This document shows positions 52,327 through 61,075 of a DNA stretch of 64,000 nucleotides, one piece after another; position 1 is the first letter of the stretch, and every line of letters begins with the position of its first letter. The stretch covers positions 2,480,001-2,544,000 of the forward strand of contig NZ_CP025682.1 of assembly GCF_002872475.1 (NCBI RefSeq), in the 5' to 3' direction. The notes below the pieces were generated by a model. That model was not told the origin of the DNA, did not search any database, and saw nothing but the letters and a program-made list of their open reading frames with translations. Made by a program: the position numbers and the translations under genes. The stretch comes from Pseudazoarcus pumilus. GTDB lineage: Bacteria; Pseudomonadota; Gammaproteobacteria; Burkholderiales; Rhodocyclaceae.

Positions 52327-53333
52327 CAGCGTGCGTAGTAGTCGCGGTACCAGGCGACAAAGCGCGCCACGCCCTCGCGCACCGGCGTGGCTGGCGCGAA
52401 TCCGACCCAGTCGGCCAGCTCGCGCGTATCCGCATGCGTGGCCGGCACGTCGCCGTCCTGCAGTGGCAGGAAGTTCTTGCTCGCCTCGATGCCGAGCGCG
52501 GACTCGATGGCGGCGATGAAGTCCATCAGCGGTACCGGGTCGTGGTTGCCGATGTTGAATACGCGATACGGTGCCCGCGCACGCGCCGGATCGGCAGCCA
52601 CGGCGTCGTAGCCCGCGTCCGGTTGCGGCACGCGGTCGAGCGTGCGCAGCACGCCTTCGGCGATGTCGTCGATGTAGGTGAAGTCGCGCCGCATGCGGCC
52701 GTGATTGAACACGTCGATGGGCCGCCCCTCGAGCATCGCCGAGACGAACAGGAACAGCGCCATGTCCGGGCGCCCCCACGGGCCGTAGACCGTGAAAAAT
52801 CGCAGACCGGTGGTGGGCAAGCCGTACAGGTGACTGTAGGTGTGGGCCATCAGCTCGTTGGCCTTCTTGGTCGCCGCGTACAGGCTCACCGGGTGGTCGA
52901 CGCTGTCGTGCTCGGAGAACGGCATCTTCTCGTTGCCGCCGTAGACGCTGGAACTGCTGGCATACACCAGGTGCTCGACGCACGCGTGGCGGCAGCCTTC
53001 GAGCACGTTGGTGAAGCCGACCACATTGCTGTCGACGTAGGCGTGCGGATTCTCCAGCGAATAGCGCACACCGGCCTGCGCGGCCAGATGCACGACGCGA
53101 TCGAAACGCTCCTCGGCGAACAGCCGCGCCATGCCCGCGCGATCGGCGACATCCATGCGCACGAAGCGGAAGTGCTCAATGGCCTCGAGGCGCGCGAGTC
53201 GGGCGCGCTTGAGCGCGGGATCATAGTAGTCGTTGAGGTTGTCGAGGCCGACCACGATGTCGCCGCGCGCGAGCAGGCGCAGCGCGACGTGCATGCCGAT
53301 GAAGCCGGCTGCGCCGGTAACGAGGACTTTCAT
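52326..53333 (-). CDS. NAD-dependent UDP-sugar epimerase (UDP-glucuronate 4-epimerase type)
   Basis: The 335-aa extended short-chain dehydrogenase has the NAD motif [13 protein letters not shown], the catalytic Ser region [10 protein letters not shown] and YxxxK as [27 protein letters not shown] and [14 protein letters not shown] are characteristic of UDP-glucuronate 4-epimerases, which supply UDP-galacturonate for surface polysaccharide. The neighbour waaA makes an LPS core role plausible. UDP-glucose 4-epimerase activity is a less likely alternative. Confidence 0.88.
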   Translation of the reverse strand: MKVLVTGAAGFIGMHVALRLLARGDIVVGLDNLNDYYDPALKRARLARLEAIEHFRFVRMDVADRAGMARLFAEERFDRVVHLAAQAGVRYSLENPHAYVDSNVVGFTNVLEGCRHACVEHLVYASSSSVYGGNEKMPFSEHDSVDHPVSLYAATKKANELMAHTYSHLYGLPTTGLRFFTVYGPWGRPDMALFLFVSAMLEGRPIDVFNHGRMRRDFTYIDDIAEGVLRTLDRVPQPDAGYDAVAADPARARAPYRVFNIGNHDPVPLMDFIAAIESALGIEASKNFLPLQDGDVPATHADTRELADWVGFAPATPVREGVARFVAWYRDYYAR

Positions 53334-53421
53334 GCGGGAGGCCCGGTGCGGGAGTAGATCATCGCCGGCGATTATCGCATGTCCGTCGTCTTGCCACGGC
53401 GGGCCGGGGACGGCGCTTCGC

Positions 53422-53427
53422 TATACT
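53422..53427 (+). promoter_or_regulatory. -10-like box of waaA
   Basis: TATACT lies 27 bp before the waaA ATG, in the gap divergent from the epimerase. No properly spaced -35 is visible. Confidence 0.3.
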
Positions 53428-53454
53428 GGGCGCCCTATCGCCCCCCGAGCGCCG

Positions 53455-54762
53455 ATGTCCGCACGCTTCGCCTACTCGCTGATCTGGACCCTGCTCCTGC
53501 CCGCCGTGGCCTTGCGTCTGCTGTGGCGCGCCCGCCGCCAGCGCGGCTATCTCGAAGACGCTGGCGCCCGCTTCACGCGCTGGCGCACGCGGCCTCCGGC
53601 GCGCCCGGTGATCTGGGTGCACGCCGTGTCGGTCGGCGAGACGCGCGCGGCTGCGCCGCTGGTGCGTGCGCTGCGCGAGCGCCATCCCGACCACGACATC
53701 CTGCTCACGCAGATGACGCCGACCGGGCGCGACACCGCACGCACCCTCTTCGGCGAGGACGCACGGATACACCTGGAATGGCTGCCTTACGACCTGCCCG
53801 GCTTCGCGCGGCGCTTCTTCGCGCATTTTCGCCCACGCGTGGGCGTGATCATGGAAACCGAGCTGTGGCCCAACCTGCTGCTCGCCGCGCGCGAGGCCGG
53901 CGTGCCGGTGCTGCTCGCCAACGCCCGCCTGTCCGCGCGATCGACACGGCGCTATGCGCGCTGGCCGAGCCTCGCGCGCATGACGCTCGCCGCGCTCGCC
54001 GGCGTGGGCGCGCAGACGCAGGCCGACGCCGACCGGCTCGCCGCGCTGGGCGCGCGACACGTCGAGATCAGCGGCAACGTCAAGTTCGACATCGAACCGC
54101 CGGCCGCGCAACTCGCCCTGGCCGAACGCTTTCGCGCCGCCACCGGCTCACGTGCGGTGCTGCTCGCTGCGAGCACGCGCGACGGCGAGGAGGCCTTGCT
54201 GCTCGATGCCTGGGCACGCGCCGCACTGCCTGCCGACGTGCTGCTGGCCATCGTGCCCCGCCATCCGCAGCGCTTCGACGCCGTCGCGGCATTGGTCACC
54301 GCACGCGGGCTGAGGCTGGCGCGCCGCAGCCGCGAGGACGCGATCGACGCGCACACGCAGGTGTGGCTGGGAGACTCGATGGGCGAGATGTTCGCCTACT
54401 ACGCGGCCGCCGAGGTCGCGCTCATCGGCGGCAGCTGGCTGCCCTTCGGCGGACAGAACCTGATCGAGGCCTGCGCGGTGGGCACGCCGGCCATCGTCGG
54501 ACCCCACACCTTCAACTTCCTCGAGGTCGCCGAGCAGGCCGTCCAATGCGGCGCGGCGCAGCGTGCGGCCGACCTGGACGAGGCGCTGGCACGCGCGCGC
54601 GCCCTGCTCGCCGATGGCGCGGCGCACGCACGCGCTGCTGCGGCCGGGCGCGCATTCGCCCAGGCGCATCGCGGCGCGACCGCAGGCACGCTCGAGCGCA
54701 TCGACGCGTTGATGGACGAAGCGACGACGCTCGGCGACCGCAGCCCGGATATTCGGGCGTAG
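53455..54762 (+). CDS. waaA: 3-deoxy-D-manno-octulosonic acid (Kdo) transferase
   Basis: WaaA attaches Kdo to lipid A at the inner membrane. The 435-aa GT30 enzyme has an N-terminal membrane anchor (residues 5-22), then PVIWVHAVSVGETRAAAPLV, METELWPNLL and the C-terminal domain with ALIGGSWLPFGGQNLIEACAVGTP. Its stop codon TAG forms the first three bases of a palindromic repeat, which an IS1111-type element interrupts 100 bp downstream. That insertion now separates waaA from tolC. Confidence 0.96.
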   Translation: MSARFAYSLIWTLLLPAVALRLLWRARRQRGYLEDAGARFTRWRTRPPARPVIWVHAVSVGETRAAAPLVRALRERHPDHDILLTQMTPTGRDTARTLFGEDARIHLEWLPYDLPGFARRFFAHFRPRVGVIMETELWPNLLLAAREAGVPVLLANARLSARSTRRYARWPSLARMTLAALAGVGAQTQADADRLAALGARHVEISGNVKFDIEPPAAQLALAERFRAATGSRAVLLAASTRDGEEALLLDAWARAALPADVLLAIVPRHPQRFDAVAALVTARGLRLARRSREDAIDAHTQVWLGDSMGEMFAYYAAAEVALIGGSWLPFGGQNLIEACAVGTPAIVGPHTFNFLEVAEQAVQCGAAQRAADLDEALARARALLADGAAHARAAAAGRAFAQAHRGATAGTLERIDALMDEATTLGDRSPDIRA

Positions 54763-54862
54763 GTCGCGTCGAGCGCAGCGAGTGCGACATCGCCCGCTGC
54801 ACATGGCGGGAGGGCGATTTATCGGGCCGAGGCGTCGCCCTCGCCTTCGGCTCGACGCGTAT
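54760..54862. repeat. REP-like palindromic repeats after waaA, interrupted by an insertion sequence
   Basis: From the waaA stop, TAGGTCGCGTCGAGCGCAGC and GAGTGCGACATC form a palindromic unit almost identical to that after olsA. Reading the minus strand, GCGTCGAGCCGAAGGCGA (54857-54840) is the second half of an opposing unit. Its head GTAGGTC lies at about 56288-56282, on the far side of the insertion sequence. Confidence 0.75.
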
Positions 54863-54875
54863 ATGGACTCCTCCC

Positions 54876-55143
54876 GTTTGCAAGCCTTTTGTCGTCTTTG
54901 GCTGTTGGGTACGACTGCGCACGTATATCCGACCTCAGTAGTTGAGCGCATTTGCTCGGGTCTCGATGGGCTATTCGCACGCCGGCGCCTGATCGACCTA
55001 TCGTGCTTGGGAGCACTTCGCGTTAAGCAGGCTGTGCCGACGTCGGTTCGACCTGTGAGCCATCCACGACTTGGGCTTCGCAATCGACGGTAGGGGCTTA
55101 CTCCTTCTCGTTACTTCGATTCACTTCAATCACTGCGCAGCGC
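54876..55143 (-). other. Noncoding end of the IS1111-type element, candidate guide (seek/bridge) RNA locus
   Basis: This 268-bp stretch between the transposase stop and the left inverted repeat has no credible gene, and the short frames in it lack family character. Recent work on IS110/IS1111 elements places a structured guide RNA in the long noncoding end, on this side for IS1111. No RNA structure was computed here, so this is a positional inference. Confidence 0.4.
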
Positions 55144-56196
55144 TCACGCCACACCCACAGGCTCTTCGGTCCGTGTTCGTGCATGCTCCGGATCGTACTC
55201 ACCGCCTCGCACCAACAACGCCCAGGCCATGCGTAGCGTCTTGTTGGCCAGCGCCACCGCGGCCACGTTCTTGTTGCGTCGCGCGCACAGCGCCTGCACC
55301 CAACAGCTCAACGCATCGTCCTTGTGCGCGCAGTTCTTGATCACCGAGCGCGCGCCGTGGATAAGCAAGGTGCGCACATACGCGTCACCGCGCTTGCTGA
55401 TGCCCAGCAGGCGCTGCTTGCCCCCGCTCGCGTGCTGCGCTGGCACGATCCCCGCCCAGGCACTGGCCTGGCGCGCCCGGGCGAACTGACGGCCATCGCC
55501 CAAGCTGGCCACCAGCGCGGTGGCGGTGATCGGGCCCACTCCGCGCAAACTCATCAGCCGTCGCGCGGCCCCATCCTCGCGCGCGATGCGCTCGATCTGT
55601 GCGTCGAGCCGGGCGATGCGCTCATCGAGCGCGACCAGATCGTCGTACTGTTCCGACAGAATCTGCACGAACGCCTCGCTGAGCCGCTCGTCTGCGTTCT
55701 CGATCAGCACGGGCAGCGCCACCCGTACCTGCCTGACCCCTTGTGCGATCGCAATCCCGTACTCGCCCACCAGGCCGCGAATCTGATTGACCAGCGCCGT
55801 GCGTGAGGTCACCCGCTCGCTGCGCACCCGGTGCAGCGCCTGAATGTCCTGCTGCGCCACCGTCTTGATGCGCACAAAGCGCATGTCCGGACGACCCACC
55901 GCTTCGCAGATCGCCTCCGCGTCGTTGGCATCGTTCTTGTTGCCACGCACGTACGGCTTCACAAATTGCGGCGCAATGAGCCGCACATCATGGCCCAGCT
56001 CGCGCAGGCGCCGCGCCCAGTGGTGCGCACCGGCGCACGCCTCCATCCCGATCAGGCACGGCTCAAGACGCGCCAGATACTCCAGCAGCTGCGCCCGCCG
56101 TACCTGACGGCGCAACACCCGATGACCCCGCTCATCCACCCCATGCAACTGAAACACCTGCTTTGCCAGATCAATGCCAAGGCGCGTAATCTTCAT
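55144..56196 (-). CDS. IS110-family transposase, IS1111 group
   Basis: This 350-aa DEDD recombinase starts MKITRLGIDLAKQVFQLHG, the usual IS1111-group N-terminus, with D in GIDLAKQVF, E in GMEACAGAHHWA, and two D in KNDANDAEAICEA. The C-terminal Transposase_20 domain has LRGVGPITATAL, and the serine region is LLGISKRGDAYVRTLL. GAGGAG lies just upstream of ATG 56196. An earlier in-frame start was rejected. It appears complete. Confidence 0.93.
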   Translation of the reverse strand: MKITRLGIDLAKQVFQLHGVDERGHRVLRRQVRRAQLLEYLARLEPCLIGMEACAGAHHWARRLRELGHDVRLIAPQFVKPYVRGNKNDANDAEAICEAVGRPDMRFVRIKTVAQQDIQALHRVRSERVTSRTALVNQIRGLVGEYGIAIAQGVRQVRVALPVLIENADERLSEAFVQILSEQYDDLVALDERIARLDAQIERIAREDGAARRLMSLRGVGPITATALVASLGDGRQFARARQASAWAGIVPAQHASGGKQRLLGISKRGDAYVRTLLIHGARSVIKNCAHKDDALSCWVQALCARRNKNVAAVALANKTLRMAWALLVRGGEYDPEHARTRTEEPVGVA

Positions 56197-56303
56197 CTCG
56201 GACTCCTCCTCAACCTGTGACTGGGAATGCAATTCTCAGTCTGGCACCTCGATGCCGTAAGGGGGAGGAGTCCATCCCATTGACCTACGGATCGCCGATC
56301 GGC

Positions 56304-57599
56304 TCAGGGTTCGAGCATGGCGTTGAGGGTTTGCAGTTCGGCCTCGTCGAGCGTGCCGGCCGCGGCCTTCAGGCGCAGTTGCGCGAGCAGCGTATCGTAG
56401 CGTGCGCGCGCCAGCTCCTGGCGCGTCTCGGCGAGCTGGGTGAGCGAATTGAGCACGTCGATGTTGATGCGCACGCCCACCTCGTAGCCCAGCCTGTTGG
56501 CATCGAGCGCCGACAGGGACGACACCTCGGCGGCTTCGAGCGCGCGGATGCGCGCCATGCCGCTGGTCACGCCAAGGTAGGCCTCGCGCGCGGCCAGCGC
56601 CGCGGCGCGGCGTGCCGACTCGAGCTCGGAATCGGCACGCATCTTCAGCGCGGCGGTTTCGCGCGACACCGATGAAACGCGCCCGCCGGCGTACAGCGGC
56701 AGGTTGAACTGCAAGCCGATGGTGCTGGTTTCGGTGCGCGGGCTGGCGAAGTTGTTCTGCCGGTTCGAGCGACCGTGCGTCGCCACCAGATCGACCGTGG
56801 GCAGGTGGCCGGCGCGCGCGCGCTCGACCTCGCGCGCCGCGATCTGTTGCTGCAGCAGCCCGGTGCGCACGCCGAAACCGCCCTCCGCGGCGCTCGCCGC
56901 CCAGCGTGCTGCATCGGCCGGCCGCGGTGCAACCAGGCTCATACCCTCGCGCAGGCGGGCCAGTTCACCGGGATCGTCACCGACGATGCGCGCCAGCGCA
57001 TCGCGCGCAACGTCGAGCGCGCTCTCGGCGGCGATCACCTGCGCATTGGCCAGATCGAAGCGCGATTGCGCCTCGTGCACGTCGGTGATGGTCACGGTGC
57101 CGACGTCGAAACTGGTCCGGGCGATCTCGAGCTGCTCCTCGGCGGCCTCGCGCAGGCGCAACACCGCGTCGAGCGCGTCCTGTGCATTGAGCACTTCGAA
57201 ATAGGCCTCGGACACGCGCAGGATCAGGTCCTGGCGCGCCTGCTCGAAGAGCACGCCGGCCAGATCGGTACGCAGCTCGCCCTGGCGGGCCGCCACGATG
57301 TTTTGCATGCGAAACACCGGCTGCGTCAGTTGCACGCCCCAGGCGTTGCTGTTGAAACGCTCCGACGGCAGGCCATCCGGTTCGCTGCGGTTGCGCGTGA
57401 CGTTGCCCGTCAGCGCGACCTCGGGCAACAGGCCGGCCCGGCCCTGTACGACGGCCTCCTGTCCAGCCAGCAATTCGGCGCGCGCGGCGGCGAACTCCGC
57501 GTCATTGGCCTGGGCGCGGTGATAGACGTCGAGCAGGTCGGCCGCGGCCGCCGTCATCGGCAACAGGCTCGCGACACACAGGATCAGGTTTCGCTTCAT
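56304..57599 (-). CDS. tolC: TolC-family outer membrane efflux/secretion channel
   Basis: The 431-aa product has a signal peptide (MKRNLILCVASLLPMTAAAA) and two OEP repeats. Typical segments are LLDVYHRAQANDAEFAAARAE, SEAYFEVLNAQDAL, the LPLYAGGRVSSVSRE turn, and YEVGVRINIDVLNSLTQL near the second-repeat helix end. It would form the trimeric outer-membrane duct for type I secretion and RND pumps. The C-terminus is close to the inserted IS1111-type element, which lies between it and waaA. Confidence 0.93.
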   Translation of the reverse strand: MKRNLILCVASLLPMTAAAADLLDVYHRAQANDAEFAAARAELLAGQEAVVQGRAGLLPEVALTGNVTRNRSEPDGLPSERFNSNAWGVQLTQPVFRMQNIVAARQGELRTDLAGVLFEQARQDLILRVSEAYFEVLNAQDALDAVLRLREAAEEQLEIARTSFDVGTVTITDVHEAQSRFDLANAQVIAAESALDVARDALARIVGDDPGELARLREGMSLVAPRPADAARWAASAAEGGFGVRTGLLQQQIAAREVERARAGHLPTVDLVATHGRSNRQNNFASPRTETSTIGLQFNLPLYAGGRVSSVSRETAALKMRADSELESARRAAALAAREAYLGVTSGMARIRALEAAEVSSLSALDANRLGYEVGVRINIDVLNSLTQLAETRQELARARYDTLLAQLRLKAAAGTLDEAELQTLNAMLEP

Positions 57600-57611
57600 C
57601 GGCAACTCCGG

Positions 57612-57935
57612 TCAGTAACGGGGCATGGCCGGGTCGACCTGGTCCGCCCATGCGGCCACGCCTCCGGCGAGATTGAAGACGTTCGTGAAACCCTGACGTT
57701 CGAGGAACATGCACACGTGCGCGCTGCGCACGCCATGGTGGCAGACAACGACGATTTCCTCGTCCGGATCGAACTGCTGCTCGCATGCGGGAACGGTCGC
57801 CATGGGCACGTTGCGCGCACCATCGATGCGGCACAGTTCGAACTCCCACGGTTCGCGCACGTCGAGCAGCACGGGGCGGCTACGCGCGCGGTCGGCCAGG
57901 CGGTCGGCGAGTTCGGTCGCGCGGAGGGTCTTCAT
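57612..57935 (-). CDS. Rhodanese-like sulfurtransferase
   Basis: The 107-aa single rhodanese domain has the CDC25/rhodanese N-motif LLDVREPWEFELCRI and the active-site loop VVVCHHGVRSAHV with Cys65. It probably handles sulfane sulfur in the cytosol; the acceptor is unknown. It sits 12 bp upstream of tolC on the same strand, so the two are likely co-transcribed, an arrangement I recall from other betaproteobacteria. ATG 57935 was chosen over an upstream frame extension. Confidence 0.9.
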   Translation of the reverse strand: MKTLRATELADRLADRARSRPVLLDVREPWEFELCRIDGARNVPMATVPACEQQFDPDEEIVVVCHHGVRSAHVCMFLERQGFTNVFNLAGGVAAWADQVDPAMPRY

Positions 57936-58040
57936 CGGCTTCCTGCAGCATGGCTTGAACGTACGGACAGTCGCCAAGCATACCTGCATTCGCGGCCGAT
58001 GCCGCCGGCCGCGCCACGCGATCAGTGATCGATTTGGCGC

Positions 58041-59867
58041 TCAGCCGCAGGCGAGTGCGTCGTCGGAAACCAGGCCGCACAGGTGGATGCCGCCCTCCGA
58101 ACGCTTGGCGACCATCTTGGCGGCGGCCGCGGCGCTGGCCACGTCCTCGGGCGTCGAAAAGGCATCGGGACGCACCTCGACCGCACCGACCGACAGCGCG
58201 GTGAGCGGGAACAGGGTGCGAAAGCCGCGCCGATCCTCGCTCTCGAAACCGCCGCGGGCAAGGTCCTGGGGGTCGAACAGGGTGCGCGAGCGCAACGCGA
58301 ACTGTTCGATCACGCGCCGGCAGCGCGCCAGCCAGTCCTCGGACTGGAACAACACGAGGAAGTCGTCGCCGCCGACGTGACCGACGAAATCCTGTCCCGC
58401 ATCGCAGCTGTCGAGGATGGTCGATGCGGCCAGCTTGATCATCTCGTCGCCGCGCCAGTAGCCGTACAAGTCGTTGTAGGGCTTGAAATTGTTCAGATCG
58501 AAATAGCACGCGGCAAACTGCGCGCGCGCCGCGAGCAGCCGCCGGATGTGCTCCGTGACCGGTATGTTGCCCGGCAGCAGCGTCAGCGGATTGGCGTGGC
58601 GCGCGGCCTCGATGCGCCGCTCGGTGACCGCGCGCACCAGACTCTCGCCGGTAGCCAGGCCGGCATAGCGCCCGGCCTCGGTGACGATGAATCCTTCGAA
58701 CAGGTAGCGCTGATCGTCGCCGGCGAGCATTCGCACCATGGAGTCGATCGGCACGTCGCGTTCAACACGCATCGGGTCGGGATTCATCATCTGCGCGCAC
58801 GGGCGACGACCGAACAGTTCGCTGAAGTATGGCTGGGCATAGCGGTCGAGAAACGTGCGGCGGTCGATCAGGCCCACCGGCCAGTCGCCGTCGACGATGG
58901 CCACCGCATGCAGGTCCGGCCATTTGGCGAACACGCGGCGCACATCCTCGTTGCAGGCGTCGGCCGACACGGTGGGCGCGCGCACGATCAGGCGAGCGAC
59001 GGTCTGGTCCGGATGCGGCCCCGGCAAGGCATTGGGCAGCACCGCGATCTTTCCCGAGGCGAGCACCGCGCTGACCTCGTCGGGCACGCCGGCGACGGGC
59101 CGCTCGTGGGGGCGCCCGAGCAGATAGCCCTGGGCGTAGCGACAGCCCAGATCCCGCAGCACGGCCAGTTCGGTGGCGGACTCGATTCCCTCGGCGACCA
59201 CCAGCGAGCCGAAGCGCTCGGCGAGCGTAAGCATCGCGCGCACGACATCGACCTTGCGCGGGTCGCGATGCACGTCACGCGCAAAGTACTTGTCGAGCTT
59301 GACGATGGCCGGCTGCAGCTGCGCCCACAGGCGCAGACTGGAACGCCCGTCGCCGAAGTCGTCGAGCGCCAGCCCGATGTCCTGCGCGGCGAACACCGTC
59401 AACGCCGCATGCAGGCGCTCGTATTGCTCGACGCGTTCGTGCTCGGTCAGTTCCAGCATCAGGCGCGAAGGCGCCACGTCCGCGTCGACCGCGGCGCGGA
59501 ACAGCCGACTGCCGCGATCGGCGGCAAAGGCCTCGATGGCCGGTGCGCCGAGATTGATGAACAGGCGTCCCGGCAGGCGCAGCCGGCCGAAGGCCGCGAT
59601 CGCCGCCAGCGCGGCCTCGCACTCCAGTTCGAGCAAACGCCCCGCCGCGCGGGCCGCGCCCAGCAAGGCGTCCGCGCCATGCAGCGGCGAGCCCTCCGCC
59701 CCCCGCACCAGGGCCTCGTAGCCGAACACCTCGGCGGCCGCGACATCGACGATGGGCTGAAAGACGAAGTGGTAGCGCCGTTCGTCCATGATTGCGGTGA
59801 TTTCCGCGTGCGCCTGGGCTACTGCAACCGACGCGCTCTGACGCCGATCCGAACACGTGCAAGTCAT
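58041..59867 (-). CDS. EAL-CBS-GGDEF protein, predicted c-di-GMP phosphodiesterase
   Basis: The 608-aa protein has an N-terminal EAL domain (about 25-265), a CBS pair region (about 300-430) and a C-terminal GGDEF domain (about 450-600). The EAL residues look complete: EALVRG, FINLG, LELTEHE, ALDDFGDGRSSL, KLDKYF, VAEGIES and AQGYLLG. The GGDEF active site reads GGDDF, with metal Asp in YFDLNNFKPYND, and no RxxD inhibitory site precedes it. The likely main activity is therefore c-di-GMP breakdown, with GGDEF regulatory or weak. No signal peptide or membrane helix is seen. Confidence 0.92.
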   Translation of the reverse strand: MTCTCSDRRQSASVAVAQAHAEITAIMDERRYHFVFQPIVDVAAAEVFGYEALVRGAEGSPLHGADALLGAARAAGRLLELECEAALAAIAAFGRLRLPGRLFINLGAPAIEAFAADRGSRLFRAAVDADVAPSRLMLELTEHERVEQYERLHAALTVFAAQDIGLALDDFGDGRSSLRLWAQLQPAIVKLDKYFARDVHRDPRKVDVVRAMLTLAERFGSLVVAEGIESATELAVLRDLGCRYAQGYLLGRPHERPVAGVPDEVSAVLASGKIAVLPNALPGPHPDQTVARLIVRAPTVSADACNEDVRRVFAKWPDLHAVAIVDGDWPVGLIDRRTFLDRYAQPYFSELFGRRPCAQMMNPDPMRVERDVPIDSMVRMLAGDDQRYLFEGFIVTEAGRYAGLATGESLVRAVTERRIEAARHANPLTLLPGNIPVTEHIRRLLAARAQFAACYFDLNNFKPYNDLYGYWRGDEMIKLAASTILDSCDAGQDFVGHVGGDDFLVLFQSEDWLARCRRVIEQFALRSRTLFDPQDLARGGFESEDRRGFRTLFPLTALSVGAVEVRPDAFSTPEDVASAAAAAKMVAKRSEGGIHLCGLVSDDALACG

Positions 59868-59914
59868 GACATTCCACTCCCCGGGAGGCGGAATTCGAGT
59901 GTGCGCGAAGCCGG

Positions 59915-61075
59915 TTACAGGCGCGTGAAACCTGCGTCGCGCGCAGCGGCCAGGCGCCACAGCGAGGTGACTTCGGCCGCGCGCGCAGCGTGCAAGGGGT
60001 CGTTCGCGTCGCGCGTGCGCGCGTGACGCGGCGCCACGTCGAGCCGATCGATGACCACCAGGCCGGCCGCATCGAAGGCCGCGAGCAACTCCTCACGGCT
60101 GCGCAGGCCGAGATGCTCGGCCAGGTCCGAGAGAATCAGCCAGCCCTCCCCGCCCGGCGCCAGGTGTTCGCACAGTCCGGCCAGAAAGCCGCGCAGCATC
60201 GCGCCGTCCGGGTCGTAGACGGCGCGCTCCAGCGTCGATGCGGCCTTGCCCGGCAACCATGGCGGATTGCACACGATCAGCGGCGCACGCCCTTGCGGGA
60301 AGAGATCGGCCTCGACCGGTTCGACGCGATCGCCCAGTTGCAGACGGGCGATATTGTCGCGCGCACACGCCAGCGCACGCGGCGCATTGTCGGTGGCGAG
60401 CACGCGCTCGACACCGCGCCGCGCCAGCAGTGCGGCGAGCACGCCGGTGCCGGTGCCGATGTCGAAGGCCAGGCGCGTATCGGCCGGCAGCGGCGCGGCG
60501 GCGACCAGATCGATGTATTCGCCGCGCACCGGCGAGAACACACCGTAATGCGCGTGGATGCGCGCGCCCAGCGCGGGCACCTCGACGCCACGCTCACGCC
60601 ACTGGTGCGCACCGATGGCGCCGAGCAGATCGCGCAGCGGCACGGCGCAGGGTTCGGGACATTCGCCCCAGGCTTGGGTGCACGCGTTCGCGACGTCGGG
60701 CGCGCGCCCGGCGAGCAGGCGCCAGCCGGCATCGAAGCGCACCAGCAACGCACCCAGGGTGTGCGCGCGCTGGGCCTGGCCGAGGCGATACAGATTGAAA
60801 GCAGCTACGCGATCATCAGGCCACTTGCGGCGCGCGCGGCTGCGTTCGAAACGTCTTCCCAGCGCCTGCAGCAGCTGCCGCGCGTTGTGGTAATCGCCCC
60901 GCCACAGCAGGGCCGTGCCCTCGCAGGCCAGCCGCCAGGCAGCATCGGCGCGCGTCGTATCGTCGGCCTCGATCACGCGGGCGGGCGGTTTCGCACCCGC
61001 TTCGCTGCGCCAAGCGAGCACTTGCTCGAGGCCCGAGGCGTCGTGCCAACGGATGACCGGCTGCGCCGGATTCAC
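59915..61075 (-). CDS. SAM-dependent methyltransferase with NPPW motif
   Basis: The 386-aa class I methyltransferase has an N-terminal domain of unclear role. The SAM fold follows, with FDIGTGTGVLAALLARRG, then LATDNAPRAL and the catalytic-type motif VCNPPWLPG. NPPY/W motifs mark N-methyltransferases acting on glutamine or exocyclic amino groups (HemK/PrmC or RsmC/RlmG types). The substrate is not decided here. It starts with GTG 61075, which overlaps the esterase stop (GTGA). Confidence 0.85.
   Translation of the reverse strand: MNPAQPVIRWHDASGLEQVLAWRSEAGAKPPARVIEADDTTRADAAWRLACEGTALLWRGDYHNARQLLQALGRRFERSRARRKWPDDRVAAFNLYRLGQAQRAHTLGALLVRFDAGWRLLAGRAPDVANACTQAWGECPEPCAVPLRDLLGAIGAHQWRERGVEVPALGARIHAHYGVFSPVRGEYIDLVAAAPLPADTRLAFDIGTGTGVLAALLARRGVERVLATDNAPRALACARDNIARLQLGDRVEPVEADLFPQGRAPLIVCNPPWLPGKAASTLERAVYDPDGAMLRGFLAGLCEHLAPGGEGWLILSDLAEHLGLRSREELLAAFDAAGLVVIDRLDVAPRHARTRDANDPLHAARAAEVTSLWRLAAARDAGFTRL

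Larger units (their letters stand above)
54863..56275 (-). mobile_element. IS1111-type (IS110 family) insertion sequence with 13-bp subterminal inverted repeats
   Basis: ATGGACTCCTCCC at 54863-54875 and its exact complement GGGAGGAGTCCAT at 56263-56275 bracket an IS110-family transposase. Subterminal inverted repeats of 11-13 bp are the mark of the IS1111 group. In that group a few bases lie outside the repeats, so the true ends are several bp beyond. The long noncoding end (54876-55143) is downstream of the transposase, again as in IS1111. The upstream end is only 66 bp from the start codon to the repeat. The element appears intact. Confidence 0.85.

Noticed and set aside
54782-55093. Plus-strand open frame of about 100 codons after waaA
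   Set aside because: It spans the repeat and the noncoding end of the insertion sequence, has no ribosome site, and resembles no protein.
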